A stretch of 64,000 nt of DNA, from positions 8,122,001 to 8,186,000 of the forward strand of contig NZ_CP066831.1 of the NCBI RefSeq assembly GCF_016598615.1, read 5' to 3'. Below the pieces are notes generated by a model. The model worked only from the letters and a program-made list of their open reading frames with translations. It did not search any database and was not told the origin of the DNA. This stretch comes from Streptomyces liliifuscus. GTDB taxonomy: Bacteria; Actinomycetota; Actinomycetes; Streptomycetales; Streptomycetaceae. Below, piece by piece: positions 26,533 to 35,668 of the stretch. A program made the translations under genes and the position numbers. Each line of letters opens with the position of its first letter. The first letter of the stretch is position 1.

Positions 26533-26683
26533 CGCGCACGTCTCACCTTCGGTCTCGGTGGATAGAAATATCCTCATATAAAATCCCAACTTCTCGGGAC
26601 TCTCCGCCTACTCGTTGACACCTGCGCGACACGGCTACTTAACATGCATGCATAACCGGAGGCACGCACAGACAGGTCAACGG

Positions 26684-28321
26684 GTGACGATCGACATGCA
26701 CCGCTGGTGGCGCGACGCAGTGATCTACCAGGTCTACGTCCGGAGTTTTCTGGACAGCACCGGCGACGGCATCGGCGATCTCGCCGGGGTCAGGGCCGGA
26801 CTGCCGTATCTGAAGAAGCTGGGCGTCGACGGCGTCTGGCTCAGCCCCTTCTACCCCTCGCCGCAGCACGACCACGGCTACGACGTGGCCGACTACTGCG
26901 ACGTCGACCCGGTCTTCGGCGATCTCAGCGAGTTCGACCTGCTGATGACGGACGCCCGGCGGCTCGGCATCAAGGTGCTCCTGGACATCGTCCCGAACCA
27001 CTGCTCGGAGGAGCACCCGTGGTTCCAGGAGGCACTGGTTGCGGCACCGGGCAGTGAGACCCGGGCCCGCTTCCACTTCGCCGACGGCCGCGGCCCGGAC
27101 GGCTCCGAGCCGCCCAACAACTGGCACTCCATGTTCGGCGGCCCCGCCTGGAGCCGGGTCACCGAGCAGGACGGCACCCCCGGCCAGTGGTACCTGCACA
27201 TGTTCACGCCCGAGCAGCCCGATCTGAACTGGCGCAACCCCGAGGTCGGCGCCCACTTCGACCACGCCCTGCGCTTCTGGCTCGACCGGGGCGTCGACGG
27301 CTTCCGCATCGACGTCGCCGCCGGCCTCTACAAGCACCCCGAGCTGCCGGACGCGCCCGACCCCGAGGCCGACGCCCGCACCCGCGACTCGGTCAACCCG
27401 CTCGCCTGGAACCAGCCCGAGGTGCACGACGTCTGGCGGCACTGGCGCTCGGTGTGCGAGGAGTACACCGCCCGCGACGGCCAGGAGCGGCTGCTCGTCG
27501 GCGAGGTCTCCGTGCCGACCGCCCGCGAACACGCCCTGTACGTACGCCACGACGAGCTGCACCAGGCCTTCTTCTTCGACCTGCTCAGCGCGCCCTGGAA
27601 CGCGGACGCCTTCCGCAAGGTCATCTCCCACGCCATGCAGGACATCGCGGGCACCGGCTCGACGGTCACCTGGGTCCTCAACAACCACGACCAGGTCCGC
27701 ACGGTCACCCGCTACGGCGAACTGGGCACCGAGGGCAGCGGCCTGGGCGCCGCCCGCGCCCGAGCCGCCGCACTGCTGATGCTGGCGCTGCCCGGAGCCG
27801 CGTACATCTACCAGGGCGAGGAGCTCGGGCTGCCCGAGGTCGTCGATCTGCCCGACGACGTGCTCACCGACCCGATCTTCCGCCGCACCGGCAGCCGCGC
27901 CCGGATCCGCGACGGCTGCCGGGTGCCGCTGCCCTGGTCGGGGCACGCCTCACCGTTCGGCTTCACCTCCGGCGCCGAGAGCGCCAAGCCGTGGCTGCCG
28001 CAGCCCGCCTACTTCGCCGAGTACGCCACCGACCGCGCCCTCGCCGACACCCATTCCTTCTGGCACCTCTACCGCGACGGACTCCAACTGCGCGCCGGAC
28101 TGCCCCAGTTGGGTGAGGGCGCGCTGCGCTGGCTGGACACCCAGCCCGGCGTCCTCGCCTTCGTCCGCGGCGACGGCCTGGTCTGCGCCGTCAACTTCGG
28201 TACGGCGCCGACGCCCGCGCCGGTCTCCGGCACCCCCCTGTTGTCCAGCGGCCCCTGCGCGCCCGGCGTCCTGCCCGGCTCGACGGCCGCCTGGTGGATC
28301 AGCGACTGCACCAACCCCTGA
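26684..28321 (+). CDS. GH13 alpha-glucosidase / oligo-1,6-glucosidase-like enzyme
   Basis: A 545-residue cytoplasmic glycoside hydrolase without a signal peptide. It begins DMHRWWRDAVIYQVYVRSF and has the four GH13 regions: DIVPNH, GFRIDVA with nucleophile D210, LLVGEVS with acid/base E274 and NNHDQV with D336. The pattern fits exo-acting alpha-glucosidases that cleave maltose, isomaltose or short alpha-glucosides taken up by the importer encoded next. Start uncertain: GTG 26684 (AGGT upstream) or ATG 26696, both in frame. An upstream ATG at 26648 is less likely. Confidence 0.92.
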   Translation: MTIDMHRWWRDAVIYQVYVRSFLDSTGDGIGDLAGVRAGLPYLKKLGVDGVWLSPFYPSPQHDHGYDVADYCDVDPVFGDLSEFDLLMTDARRLGIKVLLDIVPNHCSEEHPWFQEALVAAPGSETRARFHFADGRGPDGSEPPNNWHSMFGGPAWSRVTEQDGTPGQWYLHMFTPEQPDLNWRNPEVGAHFDHALRFWLDRGVDGFRIDVAAGLYKHPELPDAPDPEADARTRDSVNPLAWNQPEVHDVWRHWRSVCEEYTARDGQERLLVGEVSVPTAREHALYVRHDELHQAFFFDLLSAPWNADAFRKVISHAMQDIAGTGSTVTWVLNNHDQVRTVTRYGELGTEGSGLGAARARAAALLMLALPGAAYIYQGEELGLPEVVDLPDDVLTDPIFRRTGSRARIRDGCRVPLPWSGHASPFGFTSGAESAKPWLPQPAYFAEYATDRALADTHSFWHLYRDGLQLRAGLPQLGEGALRWLDTQPGVLAFVRGDGLVCAVNFGTAPTPAPVSGTPLLSSGPCAPGVLPGSTAAWWISDCTNP

Positions 28322-28393
28322 GCGGCCGACTCCCGCACCACCCATCTCGGCCGACCGCCCGTCAATTCCCCTGCGCCCGAAGGAACATCAACG

Positions 28394-29719
28394 ATGATGC
28401 GACGACGTACGACCCTGCTCACGAGCTGCATAGCCCTCGCCCTGTCCCTCGGTGCCACCGCCTGCGGAGGCGGCGACGTCTCCGCAGGCGGTGGCGACAA
28501 GCCGCTCAGCGGCCAGACGATCAACGTGGCCGGTGTCTGGTCCGGCAGCGAGCAGAAGAACTTCCAGAAGGTCCTGGACGCGTTCACCGAGAAGACCGGC
28601 GCCAAGACCCAGTTCACCTCCACCGGTGACAACGTCTCCACGGTCGTCGGCAGCAAGATCGAGGGCGGCAACGCCCCCGACGTGGTGATGGTCCCGCAGG
28701 TCGGCGTGCTCCAGCAGTTCGCGAAGGAGGGCTGGCTCAAGCCGCTCTCCAAGACGGCTCAGAAGTCCGTCGACGGCAACTACGCGAACGTGTGGAAGAA
28801 CTACGGCAGCGTCGACGGCACCCTGTACGGCCTCTACTTCAAGGCCGCCCACAAGTCGACCGTCTGGTACAGCCCCGACGCCCTCGACGAAGCGGGCGTC
28901 GAGACGCCGACGACGTACGACGCCATGCTGGAGGCAGGGCGGACCGTCTCGGAGTCGGGCCTCGCGGCCTTCTCCGTCGCCGGACAGGACGGCTGGACAC
29001 TCACCGACTGGTTCGAGAACGTCTACCTCTCGCAGGCAGGACCCGAGAAGTACGACGCCCTGGCCGCCCACAAGATCAAGTGGACCGACCCGACCGTGGT
29101 CGAGGCCCTCACCACCCTCGGCAAGCTCTTCAAGGACAAGGAGCTGCTGGCCGGCGGCCAGAAGGGCGCGCTGAACACCGACTTCCCCGGCTCCGTCGAG
29201 AAGGTCTTCGGGCCCGAGCCCTCGGCGGGCATGGTCTACGAGGGCGACTTCGTGGCCGGTGTCGCCAAGGACCAGTTCGGCAGGAAGATCGGCGAGGACG
29301 CGGACTTCTTCCCCTTCCCCGCGGTCGGCACCGGCAAGGCACCCGTGGTCAGCGGCGGCGACGCGGCCGTCGTCCTCAAGGACGGCAAGAGCCAGAAGGC
29401 CGCCATGGAGTTCCTGGAGTACCTCGCGACCCCCGAGGCCTCCGCCGTCTGGGCCGAGGTCGGCGGCTTCCTCTCACCGAACAAGAAGCTCGACCTCGCC
29501 TCCTACGGCGACGACATCACCCGCGAGACCGCCAAGTCCCTGGTGGACGCCGGGGACTCGGTCCGCTTCGACATGTCGGACCAGGCCCCGGCCGCGTTCG
29601 GCGGCACAAAGGGCGCCGGCGAGTGGAAGCTCCTCCAGGACTTCCTGCGCGACCCGTCCGACCCGAAGAAGACCGCTGCCGCGCTGGAGCAGGCGGCGGC
29701 CAAGGCGTACAAGGGCTGA
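28394..29719 (+). CDS. aglE: Alpha-glucoside ABC importer, lipoprotein solute-binding protein
   Basis: A 441-residue family 1 solute-binding protein with a clear lipobox: signal MMRRRTTLLTSCIALALSLGA followed by TAC at the cleavage cysteine, then a Gly/Ser linker. The rest matches alpha-glucoside (AglE-type) binders: GSEQKNFQKVLDAF, NAPDVVMVPQVG, KSTVWYSPDALDEAG. It follows the GH13 gene by 72 bp with AAGGAACATC before the ATG and is followed 5 bp later by the first permease. The symbol is by family similarity; the substrate was inferred from the neighbours. Confidence 0.9.
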   Translation: MMRRRTTLLTSCIALALSLGATACGGGDVSAGGGDKPLSGQTINVAGVWSGSEQKNFQKVLDAFTEKTGAKTQFTSTGDNVSTVVGSKIEGGNAPDVVMVPQVGVLQQFAKEGWLKPLSKTAQKSVDGNYANVWKNYGSVDGTLYGLYFKAAHKSTVWYSPDALDEAGVETPTTYDAMLEAGRTVSESGLAAFSVAGQDGWTLTDWFENVYLSQAGPEKYDALAAHKIKWTDPTVVEALTTLGKLFKDKELLAGGQKGALNTDFPGSVEKVFGPEPSAGMVYEGDFVAGVAKDQFGRKIGEDADFFPFPAVGTGKAPVVSGGDAAVVLKDGKSQKAAMEFLEYLATPEASAVWAEVGGFLSPNKKLDLASYGDDITRETAKSLVDAGDSVRFDMSDQAPAAFGGTKGAGEWKLLQDFLRDPSDPKKTAAALEQAAAKAYKG

Positions 29720-29724
29720 TCGCC

Positions 29725-31089
29725 GTGACCGCCACGCTCCTCAAAGAGGCGAGTCCGCCGCCCACCGCCCCGGCGGACCGCGACCGCAGGCGGCGCGCCC
29801 GGCGCCGGGCCCGGATCATCGCCCTCGCGTTCGTCTTCCCCGCCCTGCTCCTGCTCGGCGCGCTCGTCGTCTACCCCGTGCTGTTCTCCGTGGGCCGCAG
29901 CTTCTTCGACGCCTCCGGCAACCGGTTCGTGGGCGGCGACAACTACACCGAGATGTTCCGCGACCCCGCCACGCTCAAGGCCGTCCGGAACACGGCCATC
30001 TGGGTCGTCGTCGCACCGACACTGCTCACCGGTCTCGGCCTCGTCCTCGCCGTCCTGGTGGAGAAGATCCGCTGGGCGACGGCGTTCAAACTCCTGCTGT
30101 TCATGCCGATGGCCGTCTCCTTCCTCGCCGCGGGCATCATCTTCCGGCTCGCGTACGACGAGGACCCCGAGAAGGGCGTCCTGAACGCCGCCGCCGTCTC
30201 CGTGCACGACGCCTTCAAGGACGCGTCGTCGTACCCGAACGCCCGGGCCCGTGACGGCCAGGGACTGACCAAGGCCGCCGACGGCTCGTACGGTACGACG
30301 GCCACGGCGTCGCCCGGCGACACCGTCGGGCTCGGCCTGGTGGGCGTACGCGCCGAGGACCTGCCGGGGAGCGCGCGACCCGCGTATCCGGCGTCGACCG
30401 GGAAGGCGTCGGCCGACGAACTGCGCGGCGTCGTCTACCTGGACTTCACACGGGGCGGGGGAGGGGAGCAGGGCAAGGTCGACAAGGCCGAGAGCGGGCT
30501 GCCGGAGATGAAGGTCGAGGCGGTGCGCGACGGGAAGACCGTGGCGAGCGGCACGACCGCGGCCGACGGCTCCTTCCGCTTCCAGGGCCTCGATCCGGGC
30601 TCGTACACCGTGCGGCTGCCCGCGTCGAACTTCGCCCCGCCGTACGAGGGCGTCTCCTGGCTCGGCCCCGCGCTCGTCACGCCCGCCATCATCGGCGCGT
30701 ACCTGTGGATCTGGACCGGCTTCGCCATGGTGCTGATCGGGGCCGGGCTCGCCGCCCTGCCGCGTGACGCGCTGGAGGCGGCCCGGATGGACGGCGCCAA
30801 CGAGTGGCAGATCTTCCGCCGGATCACCGTGCCGCTGCTCGGGCCCGTCCTCACCGTGGTCTTCGTGACCCTGGTGATCAACGTGATGAAGGTCTTCGAC
30901 CTCGTCTACATCATCGCGCCCGGCCCGGTGCAGGAGGACGCCACCGTGCTCGCCACCCAGATGTGGCTGGTGTCCTTCGGCGGCGGCAACAACCAGGGCC
31001 TGGGCAGTGCGCTGGGCGTGCTGCTCCTGCTTCTGGTGATCCCCGCCATGGTCTTCAACGTCCGCCGTTTCCGAGGGAGTCAGCGATGA
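29725..31089 (+). CDS. aglF: Alpha-glucoside importer permease with large extracellular inserted domain
   Basis: A 454-residue MalF-type permease. TM1 lies at about 32-55, TM2 at 94-115 and TM3 at 125-145. An insert of about 160 residues (about 150-311) follows before TM4, containing a beta-sandwich-like stretch of the CarboxypepD_reg/Cna-B kind (VEAVRDGKTVASGTTAADG, then LDPGSYTVRLP). After TM4 comes the ATPase-contact EAA loop, EAARMDGANEWQIFRRI. E. coli MalF also has an Ig-like P2 domain between TM3 and TM4 that clasps the binding protein, so this may be an independent equivalent. GTG start 5 bp after aglE. No ATPase gene is present; streptomycetes share MsiK. Confidence 0.9.
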   Translation: MTATLLKEASPPPTAPADRDRRRRARRRARIIALAFVFPALLLLGALVVYPVLFSVGRSFFDASGNRFVGGDNYTEMFRDPATLKAVRNTAIWVVVAPTLLTGLGLVLAVLVEKIRWATAFKLLLFMPMAVSFLAAGIIFRLAYDEDPEKGVLNAAAVSVHDAFKDASSYPNARARDGQGLTKAADGSYGTTATASPGDTVGLGLVGVRAEDLPGSARPAYPASTGKASADELRGVVYLDFTRGGGGEQGKVDKAESGLPEMKVEAVRDGKTVASGTTAADGSFRFQGLDPGSYTVRLPASNFAPPYEGVSWLGPALVTPAIIGAYLWIWTGFAMVLIGAGLAALPRDALEAARMDGANEWQIFRRITVPLLGPVLTVVFVTLVINVMKVFDLVYIIAPGPVQEDATVLATQMWLVSFGGGNNQGLGSALGVLLLLLVIPAMVFNVRRFRGSQR

Positions 31090-31925
31090 ACGCGATCAGG
31101 CGGGGGCTCGCGAGCAGCCTCGTGCAGGCGTTCCTGGTGCTGGTCGGCCTGATATGGCTCACTCCGCTCGCCGGGCTGTTCCTGTCCTCGCTGCGGTCCG
31201 CCCAGGAGACCGCGACGGGTGGCTGGTGGACCGCGCTGGCCTCTCCCGCGCAGCTCTCCTTCGACAACTACTCGGCGCTGCTGGGCAATTCGGGGATGAC
31301 TCAGGCGTTCTGGAACACGGTGCTGATCTCGGTGCCGACGACAGTCCTTGTCGTCGTCATCGCCGCGCTCGCCGGGTATGCCTTCGCGTGGCTGGACTTC
31401 CCCGGCCGTGATCCCCTTTTCCTCCTGGTGGTCGCGCTGTTGGTGGTGCCCGTGCAGATCGGGTTGCTGCCGGTGGCCAAACTCTTCGGGCAGATGGGGC
31501 TGTTCGGCACGATTCCCGGAGTCGTGTTGTTCCACGTCTCGTACGGGCTGCCGTTCGCGATCTTCCTGCTGCGGAACTACTTCGCGGAGATGCCCAAGGA
31601 GATGCTGGAGGCGGCTCGGATGGACGGGGGCGGGGAGTGGCGGATCTTCACGCGGCTCGTGCTGCCTGTTGGGCGGCCCGCCATCGCCAGTCTTGCCATC
31701 TTCCAGTTCCTGTGGGTCTGGAACGACATGCTGGTCGCGTTGTTGTTCGCCGACAGTTCTTCGCAGCCGTTGACGGTTGAACTCCAGTCGCAGATCCGGC
31801 AGTTCGGCAGCAACATCGATGTGCTCGCGCCTGGGGCGTTTCTGTCGCTGGTGGTGCCGGTGGTTGTCTTCTTCGCCTTCCAGCGGCACTTTGTGCAGGG
31901 GGTTATGGCGGGGTCTGTGAAGTGA
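31086..31925 (+). CDS. aglG: Alpha-glucoside importer permease, MalG type
   Basis: A 279-residue second permease with six predicted helices and the EAA loop EAARMDGGGEWRIFTRL that docks the shared ATPase. Its ATG overlaps the aglF stop (ATGA). Codon use in the last third is noticeably looser than elsewhere in the window (runs of ttg, gtt, tct, cct and ttt), which may mark relaxed expression or a more recent origin. A long inverted-repeat nest follows the stop. Confidence 0.92.
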   Translation: MNAIRRGLASSLVQAFLVLVGLIWLTPLAGLFLSSLRSAQETATGGWWTALASPAQLSFDNYSALLGNSGMTQAFWNTVLISVPTTVLVVVIAALAGYAFAWLDFPGRDPLFLLVVALLVVPVQIGLLPVAKLFGQMGLFGTIPGVVLFHVSYGLPFAIFLLRNYFAEMPKEMLEAARMDGGGEWRIFTRLVLPVGRPAIASLAIFQFLWVWNDMLVALLFADSSSQPLTVELQSQIRQFGSNIDVLAPGAFLSLVVPVVVFFAFQRHFVQGVMAGSVK

Positions 31926-31949
31926 CCGCCGGTGGGGGCCGCCGACGGG

Positions 31950-32184
31950 TTTTCGCCCCCGCCGCCCCTACCCATTCCCGTCCCTGACTCAGGGGCTACG
32001 CCCCCGAACCCCCAAAGGACCAAAAGATTGCGCAGTTCCCCGCGCCCCTAGGTACCCAGGTACCTAGGGGCGCGGGAACTGCGCGACCAGCCCCCACCCA
32101 CCCGCACCCGAAATCGCTCCGAACGGGGCCTGGGGCGGAGCCCCAGAAAGGGACGGGAATGGGTAGGGGCGGCGGGGGCGAAAA
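31950..32184. repeat. Nested long inverted repeat between convergent aglG and pgl
   Basis: Perfect 36-bp arms at 31950-31985 and 32149-32184 (core CGCCCCCGCCGCCCCTACCC) enclose imperfect arms (AGGGGCTACGCCCCC vs GGGGCGGAGCCCC) and a central hairpin at 32030-32084 whose arms are GCAGTTCCCCGCGCCCCTAG and its near-complement. It can act as a two-sided terminator for the two convergent operons. The central part is copy 2 of the dispersed repeat family. Confidence 0.85.
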
Positions 32185-32210
32185 AAGGCCCCCGCCGCCC
32201 CTGCCGTCCG

Positions 32211-32993
32211 TCAGGGTGAAGCCGGTGGATACAGCGAGCGCGGGAGTTGGGACGCCGCGGCGGAGTCCAGCAGCCACAGGGTGCGTGACCGGCCGCGGGC
32301 GCCCGCGGCCGGCGCCTGGATCTCGCCGGCGCCCGAGAGCGCGATCGCCGCAGCCTGCGCCTTGTCCGAACCCGCCGCCAGCAACCACACCTCCCGCGCA
32401 GCCCGAATCGCAGGCAGCGTGAGAGTGACACGGGTAGGCGGCGGCTTGGGGGCCCCATGGACCCCCACCACAGTCCGCTCCGTCTCACGGACGGCCGGCA
32501 GTTCGGGGAAGAGGGACGCCACATGCGTGTCCGGACCGACGCCGAGCATCAGCACGTCGAAGGACGGAACCGGACCGTGGTTCTCCGGCCCGGCGGCCAC
32601 GGCGAGTTCGGCCGCGTAGGCCTCCGCCGCCGCGTCCGCGTCCTTGCCGTAGGGCCCGTCCGACGCGGGCATGGCATGCACGCGCTTGGGATCCAGCGGC
32701 ACCGAGTCGAGCAGTGCCTCACGGGCCTGGGTGACATTGCGCTCGGGGTCGCCCTCGGGCAGGAACCGCTCGTCGCCCCACCACAGTTCGAGCCGCCCCC
32801 AGTCGATGGCGTCCCGGGCGGGCGCGGCCGCGAGCGCCGCGAGGAGCCCGTTGCCGTTGCGGCCACCGGTCAGCACGACCGAGGCGTAACCGCGCGAGGC
32901 CTGTGCGTCCACGACCTTCGTGATGAGCCGGGCCGCGGCGGCCTGGGCCATCAGTTCCTTGTCACGGTGGACGACCAACTGGGGAGTGCTCAC
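32211..32993 (-). CDS. pgl: 6-Phosphogluconolactonase
   Basis: Hydrolyses 6-phosphogluconolactone, the product of glucose-6-phosphate dehydrogenase. The 260-residue DevB/SOL-type protein shows VVLTGGRNGNGLLAAL, WWGDERFLPEGDPERN and DVLMLGVGPDTHVASLFP. It is the last gene of the minus-strand pentose phosphate operon; its GTG start overlaps the opcA stop by one base (TAGTG). Confidence 0.96.
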   Translation of the reverse strand: MSTPQLVVHRDKELMAQAAAARLITKVVDAQASRGYASVVLTGGRNGNGLLAALAAAPARDAIDWGRLELWWGDERFLPEGDPERNVTQAREALLDSVPLDPKRVHAMPASDGPYGKDADAAAEAYAAELAVAAGPENHGPVPSFDVLMLGVGPDTHVASLFPELPAVRETERTVVGVHGAPKPPPTRVTLTLPAIRAAREVWLLAAGSDKAQAAAIALSGAGEIQAPAAGARGRSRTLWLLDSAAASQLPRSLYPPASP

Positions 32994-34144
32994 TACGAGT
33001 CCGCCTTCTTGACCGGGGGCATCTGGGCCGGAGTCGGACGGCCGGCGTCGCTGTCGCCCGCAGAGGAGCCCGCCGAGGAGCCGGCCGGGGAGGCGGGCAG
33101 TGCCAGTGCGGACGTCTTCGCGGGGTCCGCCGACGCCTCCGAGTCCGGCACCTTCTGCCGGACCGGGAGCGACTCCGGGCCGCGCGCGGACGCCTCGGCC
33201 CGCTGCGTGGCCGACGGGATCCCGCCCAGCCGGTCCACCCCGAACCGCAGCGCGGAGGCGTATGTGTCGTCCGGATCGAGCCTGCGCAGCTCCTCCGCGA
33301 GCAGCTCGGACGTCTCACGCCGCTTGAGTGCCACCGCGCGGTCCGGCTGGCCGGGCAGCGCCAGCGTGGCCATCGCCCCGTCCGACCGGTGCAGCGTGAT
33401 GGGGCCGCCGGTGGTCTCCAGCCGCACCTGGGTCAGACCGGGACCGGCGGAGACGGCCCGCCGGACGTGCACGTGGAGGCGGTCGGCGAGCCACATGGCG
33501 AGCAGCTCGACGCTCGGGTTGGCCTCCTCGCCCGCCACCTCGACGGAGACGACCTCGCACTCGATCTGGTCGAGGGCGGCGGCCAGCATCGAGCGCCACG
33601 GGGTGATCCGGGCCCAGGCCAGATCGGTGTCGCCCGGCTCGTAGCTCTCGGCCCGGGACCGCAGCTCCTCGACGGGCTTCTCGGCCGCGTAGCTGTCGGT
33701 GACCCGGCGCTGGCCCAGGGCGCCCAGCGGGTCGCCCGCCGGATCGCGCGGGGCGTCCACCGACCACCAGACCACCACCGGCGCGTCCGGCAGCAGCAGC
33801 GGCAGGACGACGGACTGGGCGTGGTCGGAGACCTCGCCGTACAGCCGCAGGACCACCGTCTCGCCGGTGCCCGCGTCCGCGCCGACCCGCACCTCGGCGT
33901 CAAGACGCGACTTCGTGCGGTCGCGGGGAGAACGCGAGACGCGCTTGATCACCACGAGCGTGCGCGAGGGGTGCTCGCGCGAGGCGTCGTTGGCGGCGCG
34001 CAGGGCGTCGTACGCGTTCTCCTCGTCGGTGACGATGACGAGGGTGAGGACCATGCCGACGGCTGGGGTGCCGATGGCCCGGCGGCCCTTCACCAGCGCC
34101 TTGTTGATCTTGCTGGCCGTGGTGTCCGTGAGATCTATCTTCAT
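32993..34144 (-). CDS. opcA: Glucose-6-phosphate dehydrogenase assembly protein OpcA
   Basis: OpcA supports assembly and activity of glucose-6-phosphate dehydrogenase in cyanobacteria and actinobacteria. The 383-residue product begins MKIDLTDTTASKINKALVK and includes the conserved RVGADAGTGETVVLRLYGE, PDAPVVVWW and DLAWARITPWRSML. The C-terminal about 60 residues are Ser/Ala/Pro-rich and look disordered. The ATG overlaps the zwf stop (ATGA). An upstream in-frame start would add 20 basic residues inside zwf and is not favoured. Confidence 0.95.
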   Translation of the reverse strand: MKIDLTDTTASKINKALVKGRRAIGTPAVGMVLTLVIVTDEENAYDALRAANDASREHPSRTLVVIKRVSRSPRDRTKSRLDAEVRVGADAGTGETVVLRLYGEVSDHAQSVVLPLLLPDAPVVVWWSVDAPRDPAGDPLGALGQRRVTDSYAAEKPVEELRSRAESYEPGDTDLAWARITPWRSMLAAALDQIECEVVSVEVAGEEANPSVELLAMWLADRLHVHVRRAVSAGPGLTQVRLETTGGPITLHRSDGAMATLALPGQPDRAVALKRRETSELLAEELRRLDPDDTYASALRFGVDRLGGIPSATQRAEASARGPESLPVRQKVPDSEASADPAKTSALALPASPAGSSAGSSAGDSDAGRPTPAQMPPVKKADS

Positions 34145-35664
34145 GGGCGACGCCAGCTCCGTCCGTCTCGCTTGAGCATTTCGTCCGCCTCGACGGGGCC
34201 CCACGTTCCGGACGGGTACTGCGCGGGCTTGCCGTGCTTGTCCCAGTACTCCTCGATCGGGTCGAGGATCTTCCAGGACAGCTCGACCTCCTCGGTGCGC
34301 GGGAAGAGGTTCGAGTCGCCCAGGAGGACGTCCAGGATCAGACGCTCGTACGCCTCCGGGCTCGACTCCGTGAAGGACTCGCCGTACGCGAAGTCCATCG
34401 AGACGTCCCGGATCTCCATGGAGGTGCCGGGGACCTTGGAGCCGAAGCGGACCGTGATGCCCTCGTCGGGCTGGACGCGGAAGACGATCGCGTTCTGGCC
34501 CAGCTCCTCCGTCGCCGTGTGGTCGAAGGGGGAGTGCGGTGCACGCTGGAACACGACCGCGATCTCGGTGACACGGCGGCCCAGGCGCTTGCCGGTCCGC
34601 AGGTAGAACGGAACGCCCGCCCAGCGGCGGTTGTCCACCTCCACCTTGATCGCCGCGTACGTGTCGGTCTTCGACTTGGGGTCGATGCCGTCTTCCTGGA
34701 GGTAGCCGACGGCCTTCTCGCCGCCCTGCCAGCCCTCGGCGTACTGCCCGCGGACCGTGTTCTCGCCCAGGTCCCGGGGCAGCTTCACCGCGCCGAGGAC
34801 CTTGGTCTTCTCGGCGGCGAGCGCGTCCGCGTCGAAGGAGGCGGGCTCCTCCATGGCCGTGAGGGCCATCAGCTGGAGCAGGTGGTTCTGGATGACGTCA
34901 CGGGCGGCGCCGATGCCGTCGTAGTAGCCGGCGCGGCCGCCGATGCCGATGTCCTCGGCCATCGTGATCTGCACGTGGTCCACGAAGGACCGGTTCCAGA
35001 TCGGCTCGAACATCTGGTTGGCGAAGCGCAGCGCCAGGATGTTCTGGACCGTCTCCTTGCCGAGGTAGTGGTCGATGCGGAAGACCTGGTCCGGGGCGAA
35101 GACCTCCTCGACGGTCGTGTTGAGGTCCTCGGCCGACTTGAGGTCGTGGCCGAAGGGCTTCTCGATGACCGCGCGCCGCCAGGAGCCGCTCGTCTGGTCG
35201 GCGAGGCCGTGCTTCTTCAGCTGCCGGATGACCACCGGGAACGCGGACGGCGGCACGGAGAGGTAGAAGGCGAAGTTGCCGCCCGTGCCCTGCGCCTTGT
35301 CCAGCTCGCCGATCGTCTCGCGCAGCCGCTCGAACGAGTCGTCGTCGTCGAAGGTGCCCTGGACGAAGCGCATCCCCTGGACGAGCTGCTGCCAGACCTC
35401 CTCACGGAACGGTGTGCGGGCGTGTTCCTTGACGGAGTCGTGGACCTCCTGGGCGAAGTCCTCGTTCGCCCACTCGCGGCGGGCGAAGCCGACGAGCGAG
35501 AAGCCCGGGGGCAGCAGACCGCGGTTGGCAAGGTCATAAACGGCAGGCATGAGCTTTTTACGGGACAAATCGCCCGTGACCCCGAAGATGACGAGGCCCG
35601 ACGGCCCCGCGATACGCGGGAGCCGTCGGTCCGCCGGGTCACGCAGCGGATTGCTGCTTGACAA
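34141..35664 (-). CDS. zwf: Glucose-6-phosphate 1-dehydrogenase
   Basis: First step of the oxidative pentose phosphate pathway, producing NADPH. The 507-residue protein has the coenzyme motif VIFGVTGDLSRKKLMP and the substrate/catalytic motif FRIDHYLGKETVQN. The start is a TTG at 35664 giving LSSSNPLRDPADRRLP; the GAGGG of its ribosome binding site lies inside the end of tal, only 4 bp upstream of zwf. No in-frame ATG or GTG fits the family N-terminus, so a rare start codon is needed. The 3' end overlaps opcA. Confidence 0.96.
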   Translation of the reverse strand: MSSSNPLRDPADRRLPRIAGPSGLVIFGVTGDLSRKKLMPAVYDLANRGLLPPGFSLVGFARREWANEDFAQEVHDSVKEHARTPFREEVWQQLVQGMRFVQGTFDDDDSFERLRETIGELDKAQGTGGNFAFYLSVPPSAFPVVIRQLKKHGLADQTSGSWRRAVIEKPFGHDLKSAEDLNTTVEEVFAPDQVFRIDHYLGKETVQNILALRFANQMFEPIWNRSFVDHVQITMAEDIGIGGRAGYYDGIGAARDVIQNHLLQLMALTAMEEPASFDADALAAEKTKVLGAVKLPRDLGENTVRGQYAEGWQGGEKAVGYLQEDGIDPKSKTDTYAAIKVEVDNRRWAGVPFYLRTGKRLGRRVTEIAVVFQRAPHSPFDHTATEELGQNAIVFRVQPDEGITVRFGSKVPGTSMEIRDVSMDFAYGESFTESSPEAYERLILDVLLGDSNLFPRTEEVELSWKILDPIEEYWDKHGKPAQYPSGTWGPVEADEMLKRDGRSWRRP

Positions 35665-35668
35665 GATT

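Noticed and set aside
26615..26645. TTGACA at 26615 as a promoter for the GH13 gene
   Set aside because: A perfect -35 is present, but the possible -10 hexamers (TACTTA, TAACAT) are spaced 15 or 19 bp away, so it was not listed as a feature.
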